Both the position numbers and the translations under genes were made by a program. DNA of 64,000 bases from Chlorocebus sabaeus (lineage: Eukaryota; Chordata; Mammalia; Primates; Cercopithecidae): the NCBI RefSeq assembly GCF_047675955.1, contig NC_132909.1:42087931-42151930 (forward strand). Reading direction: 5' to 3'. The stretch's first letter is position 1. Every line of letters starts with the position of its first letter. The notes beneath the pieces were generated by a model. That model was not told where the DNA came from and searched no databases. It saw only the letters and a list, made by a program, of their open reading frames with translations. Shown here one piece after another: positions 57,150 to 64,000 of the stretch.

Positions 57150-60100
57150 AACTATTCTCCTCTGCTCCATCCTGCATGCTGAAGTTGACCTTTTGGTTTA
57201 TTTTTGTCATAGTTGAGCCTAAGTGTGACAAACAGGGAAAGAAAGAGAGAGAAAGTGAGAGTAAGAGGAGAAGATTTTAACTGTAATAGTAATGATCTTT
57301 TACCTTTGTTCACCTGCACTTATTTATTTATTGATCTTTAATATTGTCTGCTATTTTTTTTTTGTTGTTGTTGTTATATATTTACTGTTGGTGTTTAAAT
57401 TTATTTTGAGACAGATGTTAGTTGCAAGCGTTGGACTTAGCCAACAGCTTGCCATGTCTAAGGTTGACCAGATGGCTGTCACCAGCGGTAGTACCATACA
57501 GATCCAGCAGAGGAATGTAATTGTGATTCACTGTGGCCTCCATCTCTCAGGTCTCACCCCCGCCCCCTTGGTGGTCTACCCATCTTGGCCTCCCAAGTAG
57601 TACCTGGGAGTACTTGGACTTTCTTCTTCTGTTTGTTCTCTAACCCCACTTTCAGAGTGTTTCCACAGTACTTAGAGTGACTTGCTGTTGTTTTTCTTCT
57701 TTGTTCTTTTCTATTTTCCTATGCTCCTTCCTGCACATTGAAGTTTTATATTTTATTTTTTGTCACATTCCAGCCTCTGTGTGACAAATCAAGAGAAAGA
57801 GAGAGGAGAAGAGAGAGAGACAGAGAGAGACAGAGGGGAAAGGAGAAGATCTTAATTGTGATATTATCTTTTACCATTGTTTGCTCCCTCTTATTTATTT
57901 ATTGGTTTGTAGTATTGTTTGCTTTTTTGTTATTATTAAGTATTTACTTTTTTTGTTTATTTATTTTGAGACTGATGTAGGCTGTAAGCCTCAGACTTAG
58001 CTGTCAGCTTGCCATCTCTAAGGTCCATCAGATGGCTCTCGCTTTGCCTTGTCTAAGGTGAATTGGATGGCTCTCACTGGTGGCAGTATCATTCAGGTCC
58101 AGCAGAAGGATGTGATCCTGATTCACTGCAGCCTTGATCTCCCCAGACCCACCTGGGTGATCTTCCCATCTCAGCCACTCGAGTACCTGGGATTACTCAG
58201 ACTTTCTGCCTCTGTTTTTCTCCTAACCACACTTCTAGTTTGTTTCCACAATACTTAGAGTAACTTGCTGTTGTTTTTTCTTTGTTCTTTTGTTTCTCTA
58301 TTCTCCTATGCTCCCTCCTGCATGCTGAAGTTGACCTTTTGGTTTATTTTTTGTCACATTCCAGACTAGGTGTGACAAACAGAGAGAGAGTGTGTGTGTG
58401 AGAGAGAAGAACCTTAATTGTGATGTTAATTACCTTTTACCTTTGTTCACTCCCACTTATTTATTTATTGGTTTTTAATATTGTTTGTTATTATTTTTTG
58501 TTATTGTTATACATTTACGGTAGGTTTTAAATTTATTTTGAGACAGATGTCAGTCGTAAGCATTGGACTTAGCTGCCAACTTTCCATGTCTAAAGATGAC
58601 CAGTTCCTCTCACCTTGCCTTGTCTAAGGTCATCCATATGACTCTCCCCAGTGGCAGTACCGTTCAGGTCCAGCAGGGAATGCGATTGTGTTTCACTGTG
58701 GCCTAGACCTCCCTGGTCTTGCCCTGGTGGTCTTCCCAGTCTCGGCTTCCTGAGTATCTGGGACTACTTGAATCTTTTTATTCTTCTTTGTTAACCACTG
58801 ATTCAGATTGTTTCCACAGTGCTTAGAGTGATTTGTGTTGTTTTTCTTTTATCTTTTCTGCCTCTATTTTCCTATGCTTCTTCCTGTATGCTGAATTTGA
58901 CCTTTTTTTTTTTTTTTTGGTCACGCTCTAGCCTGGGTGTGACAATCAAAGAGAGACAGAGATACAGAGAGAAGATCTTAATACCTCTTACTTTGATATT
59001 AATCAAAAAGTGGTATTAATACCTTTGACTTTTGTTCACTCCTACTTATTTATTTCTTGGCCTGTAATGTTGTTTGTTATTAATTCTTGGTTATTGTTAA
59101 ATATTTACTGTTGGTTTTTTGTGTATTTATTTTGAGACAGATGTCGGCCATGGAGGTTGGACTTTGCCACAAGTTTGACATGATAGAGGTCAACCAGAGG
59201 TCTCTTGCTTGTGGCAGTACTGTTCAGATCCAACAGAGAGATGTGATTGTGATTCACTGTGGCCTCGGTCACTCCAGTTTCACCTGAGTGATCTTCCCAT
59301 CTCGGCCTCCCAAGTACCTGGGACTACTTAGACCTTCTTCTTTCTTTTTTTTCTTTTCTAACACCATTTGCAGTTTCTTTCCACAGTACTTAGAGTGACT
59401 TGCTGTTGGTTTTCTCCTATGTTCTTCTCTCTACTTATTTTCCTACACTTCTTTCTGCACACTGAAGTTGACCTTTCAGTTTTCTACTTTTTTAAAAAAA
59501 AGTATACTGCAGCCTAGATGTGACAAACGAAGTGCGAGAGAGAAGAAGATATTAATTACCTTTTGCCCTTGTTCACTCCCACCTATTTATTGGTGTTGAA
59601 TATTGTTTGTTGTTATTTCTTTGTTACTGTTATATATTTACTGTCTTTTTTTGTTTATTTGAGACAGATGTTGACCATGAACATTGGACTTAGCTGCCAG
59701 CTTGTCATGTCTAAGGTCTACCAGATGGCTCTCACCAGCAGCAATGTCAACTAGATGACTCTTCATTGTAGCAGTAGTGTTTAGATCCAGCAGAAGGATG
59801 CAATCATGATTTACTGCAGCCTCAATCTCCCCAGTCTCGCTCAGGTAGTGTTCCCATCTCAGCCTCCCAAGTACCTCGGACTACTTCAACCTTTTTCTTC
59901 TTCTTTTTAAACCCCACTTTCAGTTTGTTTCCACAGTACTTAGAGTGACTTGCTGTTGTTTTTCTTCTTTTTTCTTTTCTTTATTTTCCTACCCTTCTTC
60001 CTGCATGTTGAATTTGACCTGTTACTGTTGTTTTTGTCATACTCCACCCTGGGTGTGACAATAAAAAGGAGAGAGAGAGAGAGAAGATCTTAATTGTGAT

Positions 60101-60633
60101 ATTAATTACCTCTTACTTTTGTTCACTCCCACTTATTTATTTCTTAACTTTTAGTACTGTTTGTTATTAACTGTTGGTTATTGTTAAATATTTACTATTT
60201 TTGTATATTTATTTTGAGACTGATGTCAGCTGCAGAGGTTGGACTTTGCCACAAGCTTGCTATGTATGAAGTTGGCCAGATGGTTCTCGCTGACAGCAAG
60301 GTCAACCAGATGGTTCTTGCCATTGGCAGTACTGTTTAGATCCCGAAGGGGGATGTGATTCTGACTTCCTGTGGCCTCAATTTCCCTGGTCTCAGCCAGG
60401 TCTTCCCATCTCAGCTTCCCGGGTACTTGGGACTACTTGGACCTTCTTTTTTCCTTTTTTTCTAACCCTGCTTTCAGTTTCTTTTCACAGTACTTAGAGT
60501 GACTTGCTGTTGTTTTTCTCCTAAGTTCTTTCCTCTACCTATTTTTCTACACTTATTCTTGCATGGTAACGTTGACCTTTTGTGGTTTGTTTGTTTGTTT
60601 GTTTGCCATACTGCAGCCTGAGTGTGACAAATG

Positions 60634-60676
<43 letters not shown>

Positions 60677-61400
60677 ATATATTAATTACCTTTTGCCTTT
60701 GTTCACTCCTACTTATTTACTGGTGTTTAATATTGTTAATTTTTTTGTGATTGTTAAATGTTTACATCCTTTTAAATTTATTTTGAGATAGATGCTGACC
60801 ACAAACATTGAACTTAGCCATTGGCTTGCTATGTCTAAGGTCTACCAGTGGCTCTTGCCAGTGGCAAGGTCAACCAGGTGGCTCTCAATGGCAGTAGTAC
60901 TGTTCAAGTCTAGCAGAGGGATATGATCGTGATTCACTACATCCTCAATCTTTCTGTTCTTGCCCAGGTGGTCTTCCTATCCCAGCCTCCCACCTGGCAT
61001 TACTCAGACCTTCTCCCACTTTTTTCTTCTAACCCCACTTTCAGTTTGTTTCTACAGTACTTATAGTGACTTACTGTTGCTTTTCTTCTTTGTTCTTTTT
61101 TTCCCTGTATTTTCCTATGCTCCTTTCTGCATGCTGAAGTTGACCTTTAAGATTTGTCTTTCTGTCACACTCCAGCCTAGGGGAGAGAGAGAGAGGGAGA
61201 GAGAGAGAGAAAGAGAGAGAGAAAAGAAGAAGAAGAAGAAGAGGAAGAAGAAGAGGAGGAAGAAGAAGAAAAAGAAGATTTTAATTGTTATACTAATTAC
61301 TACTATTACTAATTACTAATCACTCCCACTTATTTATTTATTGACCCTTAATAGTGTTCATTATTATTTCTTTGTTATTGTGAAATTTTGTTTATTTAAA
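57150..61400 (+). repeat. ~565-bp composite tandem satellite, about 7.5 copies
   Basis: The word 'cctgcatgctgaagttgacc' or a variant opens each copy near 57170, 57729, 58316, 58881, 59451, 59998, 60557 and 61125, giving periods of about 547-587 bp. A second marker, 'acagtacttagagtgacttg', recurs near 57665, 58247, 58815, 59381, 59933, 60488 and 61056. Within each unit: a 'gtcacattccagcctgggtg' phrase followed by GA-repeats (like the sense 3' end of Alu); an AT-rich part ending 'ttattttgagacagatg' (like the antisense Alu start); a 'gaccagatggctctcacc' part; then 'gattcactgtggcctcgatc' to 'ctcccaagtacctgggacta' (antisense Alu-like). I do not recognise the satellite by name. The GA-repeat length varies strongly among copies, expanding to GA/GAA runs in the last (61180-61278). 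Confidence 0.9.
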
Positions 61401-61426
61401 AATATATGGCAGTTGTATAATTGGTT

Positions 61427-64000
61427 TATCCAGCAATAAAAACTGGAAACAAGTCATATGTGAAAATGCTTTGTGATGTGCTGTTTCACATCACACAATA
61501 GAACCTGTGATTTGATTCACCAGGTTCCAAACACTCTTGTCATAAAATCTACAAAGTGACAATTCTGAGCCCATTGAGATTGATAAGAAAAAAATGAATA
61601 TCCACCGCTACAAATTAGCAACAAGCTATGTGTGAAACTGATTCATGATGTGCTGTTTTATATCGCAGCATAGAAACTGTGTTTTGATTCACCAGATTCT
61701 AAATTGTCTTTTTGTAGAACCAATGAAGTGATATTTCTGAGTCCACTGAGGCCTATTAAAAAAGAAACATATCCAGTGATAAAATCTAAAAACAAGCTGT
61801 GAAAATGCTTTGTCAATTGTCATCCAATCTCACAGAATAAAACCTGTGTTTTGATTCACCAGGATCCAAACGCTCTTTCTTCGGAATCAACAAAGTGATA
61901 TATCTGAGCGCTTTGAGGCCTATTAAAAAATGAATACCAATAAAAACTATAAACAAACTATCTGTAAATATGCTTTGTGATGTGCTATTTCATATCAAAG
62001 AATGGAACCAGTGTTTTGATTCACCACGTTTGAAACACTCTTTTTTTAGTCTATGATGTGACATTTCTGAGCTTATTAGGGCCTACAAGAAAAAATGGAA
62101 TATCTAACAAAATAAACTAGAAAGAAGCTATGTGTGACAGTGCTTTGTGATGTACTGTTTCATGTCACAGATTGAAATCTGTTTTTTGATTCTACAGGTT
62201 CCAAATACTCTTTTTGTAGAATCTACAAAGTAACATTTCTGAGCCCATTGAGGCCTATATGTAAAAATCGAATATCCAGTAATAAAAACTGGAAACAAGC
62301 TATATGTGAAAATGCTTTGTGATGTGCTATTTCATATCACAGAATACAACCTCTGATGTTTTCATTCACCATGTTCCAAACAATGATTTGTAGCATTTAC
62401 AAGGTGCCATTTCTGACCCCATTGAGACCTATAAAGAAAAATCGAATATCGCACTCTAAAAACTAGAAAAAAACCAGGTGTGATGGCTCTCTCCTGAAAT
62501 CCTAGCATTTTGAGAGGCCAAGGTAGGTGGAACACTTGAGATCAGGAGTTCAAGGCCAGCCTAGCCAACATGGTGAAACCTCATCTCTACTAAACATATG
62601 AAATTACCTGGACATGGTAGCACATGTTTAATCCCAGCTACTCAGAAAGATGATTCAGGAGAATCACTTGAATGCAGGTGGTGAAGGTTGCAGAGTGCTA
62701 AGATTGAACCACTGTACTCCAGTCTGGGCAAAAAGAGCAAAAGTCTGTCTCAAAGAAATAAAAACACAATGGTAAAAACAGGAAAAAGGTATTTGTGAAA
62801 ATGCTTTGTGATGTGCTCTTTCATGTCACAAAATGAAACCTCCATTTTGATTCACCTGGTTCCAAGCAATCTTTTTACAGAATCTACGAAGTGACATTTC
62901 TGAGTCCACTAAAGCCTATAAGAAAAAAAAAAAAAAAAATCTAGTGATAAGAACTAGAAACAAGCTCTCTGTAAAAATAATCTGTGACATGCTGAATGGA
63001 ACCAGTTTATTCCTCATATTCCAAACACTCTTTTTGCAGAATCTGCAAAGTGACAATTCTAAGCTCATTGAGGCTTATTAAAAGAAAAACAAAACAAATA
63101 TCCAGCAATGAACACTAAAAACAAGTTATCTTTAAATATGATTTGTGACACGCTGTTTCACATAACAGAATGGAACCTGTGCTTTGTTTCACCAGGTTCC
63201 AAACACTGTTTCTGTGTGATACACAAAATGCCACTGCTGTGCTGATTAAAGCCTATAAGGAAATATCAAATACCCAGCTCTAAAATCCAGGAAAGGGCTA
63301 CGTGTAAAAATGCTTTGTGATGAGCTATCTCATATCACAGAATAAAACCTGTGTTTTGATACACCAGGTTGCAAACAGTCTTTTTGTAGAATTGACAAAT
63401 TGATATTCCTGAGACCATTGAGGCCTATAAAAAATAGAATATTGGGCATTAAAAACTACAAACAAGCTATGTGCAAAAATATTTTTTGATGTGTGCTGTT
63501 TTATGTCACAGAATGGAACCTGGCTTTTGATTCACCATGTTCAAAACCCTCTTTTTGTAGAATCTGTAAAGTGACATTTCTGAGCCCAGCGAGGCCTTTA
63601 AAAAAAGGAACATCCAGTGATTAAAAACAGAAACAAGTTTTCTGTGAAAATGCTTTGTGATATGCTGTTTTATATTATAGAATGGAACCTGTGTTTTGAT
63701 TCATCTGGTTTGAAACACTTTTTCTATAGAATCTATGAGGTGACATTTCAGAGCTCAGTGGGGTTTATAAGGGAAAATAGAATATTTTGCTCTAAAAACT
63801 AGAAACAAGCTATGTGTAAAAATGCTTTGTGATGCGCTGTTTTATACAACAGAGTGCAACCTGTGTATTGATTCAACAGTTTCCAAATACATTTTTTGTA
63901 GGATCTATGAAGTGAAATTTTTGAGCACATTAAAACCTAAAAGAAAACTTGAATGTCCAGCAATAAAAACTAGAAAAAACTATATGTGAAAATGTTTTCT
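61427..64000 (+). repeat. Monomeric alpha satellite
   Basis: About 13-14 diverged ~165-172-bp monomers continuing past the window edge. The recurring phrases are 'aaaatgctttgtgatgtgct', 'tcacagaatggaacctgtgt', 'aaacactctttttgtagaat', 'aaagtgacatttctgagccc' and 'ttgaggcctat', all typical of alpha satellite in the usual orientation. Period markers fall near 61475, 61652, 61977, 62148, 62318, 62808, 63318, 63488, 63655 and 63829. Copies differ from each other by roughly 15-25 percent by eye with no sign of a homogenised higher-order repeat, and I see no CENP-B box. This is the flanking, non-functional type of alpha DNA. Confidence 0.94.
62474..62762 (+). mobile_element. Alu within alpha satellite
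   Basis: Full-length but diverged Alu ('ccaggtgtgatggctctctc' to 'ctgtctcaaagaaataaaaa') splitting one alpha monomer. Its divergence suggests an old insertion, so this alpha DNA has been inactive for a long time. Confidence 0.9.

Noticed and set aside
57292..57600. 102-codon frame with a hydrophobic start
   Set aside because: It spans a 565-bp satellite unit; the equivalents in other copies are broken at different points, so there is no sign of selection.
60582..61319. Frames with Glu-Arg and Lys-rich runs
   Set aside because: Translation of GA and GAA runs in the 565-bp satellite.

Overview
The window looks like primate pericentromeric DNA, most likely from an Old World monkey. Three Alu copies (starting 14559, 31608 and 54903) carry the 3' variant 'gagatccggccactgca', as I recall typical of cercopithecid AluYR elements, where human AluY has a CG-rich 'gatcgcgccactgca'. 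The last 2.6 kb is diverged alpha satellite. I find no intact host protein-coding gene; the longer open frames lie in repeats, low-complexity DNA or dead elements. Identifications are from reading the sequence against remembered repeat and rRNA families, not from a search.

Layout. 1-1979: non-repetitive DNA with a GC/CpG-rich stretch (about 690-1545) and an old 5'-truncated Alu. 2105-4490: a 2.4 kb, almost purely purine GGA-type tract. 4650-24480: a diverged tandem array of ~72-bp units, organised into a larger repeat of roughly 3.1-3.9 kb in which blocks of 72-bp units alternate with a longer recurring spacer. The array is interrupted by a MaLR LTR (6417), an Alu (9239), an ERV LTR itself split by L1 and AluY (14212-15557), and a 2.3 kb non-satellite island (17214-19494). 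24912-25335: a ~32-bp minisatellite. 25376-25670: antisense Alu. 25744-28662: a decayed minus-strand fragment of the 45S ribosomal RNA transcription unit: partial 28S, complete-looking ITS2, full-length 5.8S, perhaps some ITS1. 28965-32195: L1 fragments with Alus. 32200-36480: mostly unassigned DNA with an antisense L1 3' end, an antisense Alu and L2-like remnants. 36480-48955: one old, nearly full-length L1, interrupted by two Alus, a 3'-end L1 fragment and a 4.74 kb HERV-K-like (betaretrovirus-like) provirus on the minus strand. 49785-49827: CA microsatellite. 50590-52565: antisense L1. 52566-57150: unassigned DNA with Alus. 57150-61400: about seven and a half copies of a ~565-bp tandem repeat containing Alu-like segments. 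61427-64000: monomeric alpha satellite with an Alu insertion.

The elements do not form a gene pathway. They record a history: satellite arrays, captured rDNA and layered retrotransposon insertions at the edge of a centromeric region. Nesting gives relative ages: the 72-bp array predates the MaLR LTR inside it, the large L1 predates the provirus inside it, and AluYR copies are the youngest insertions.
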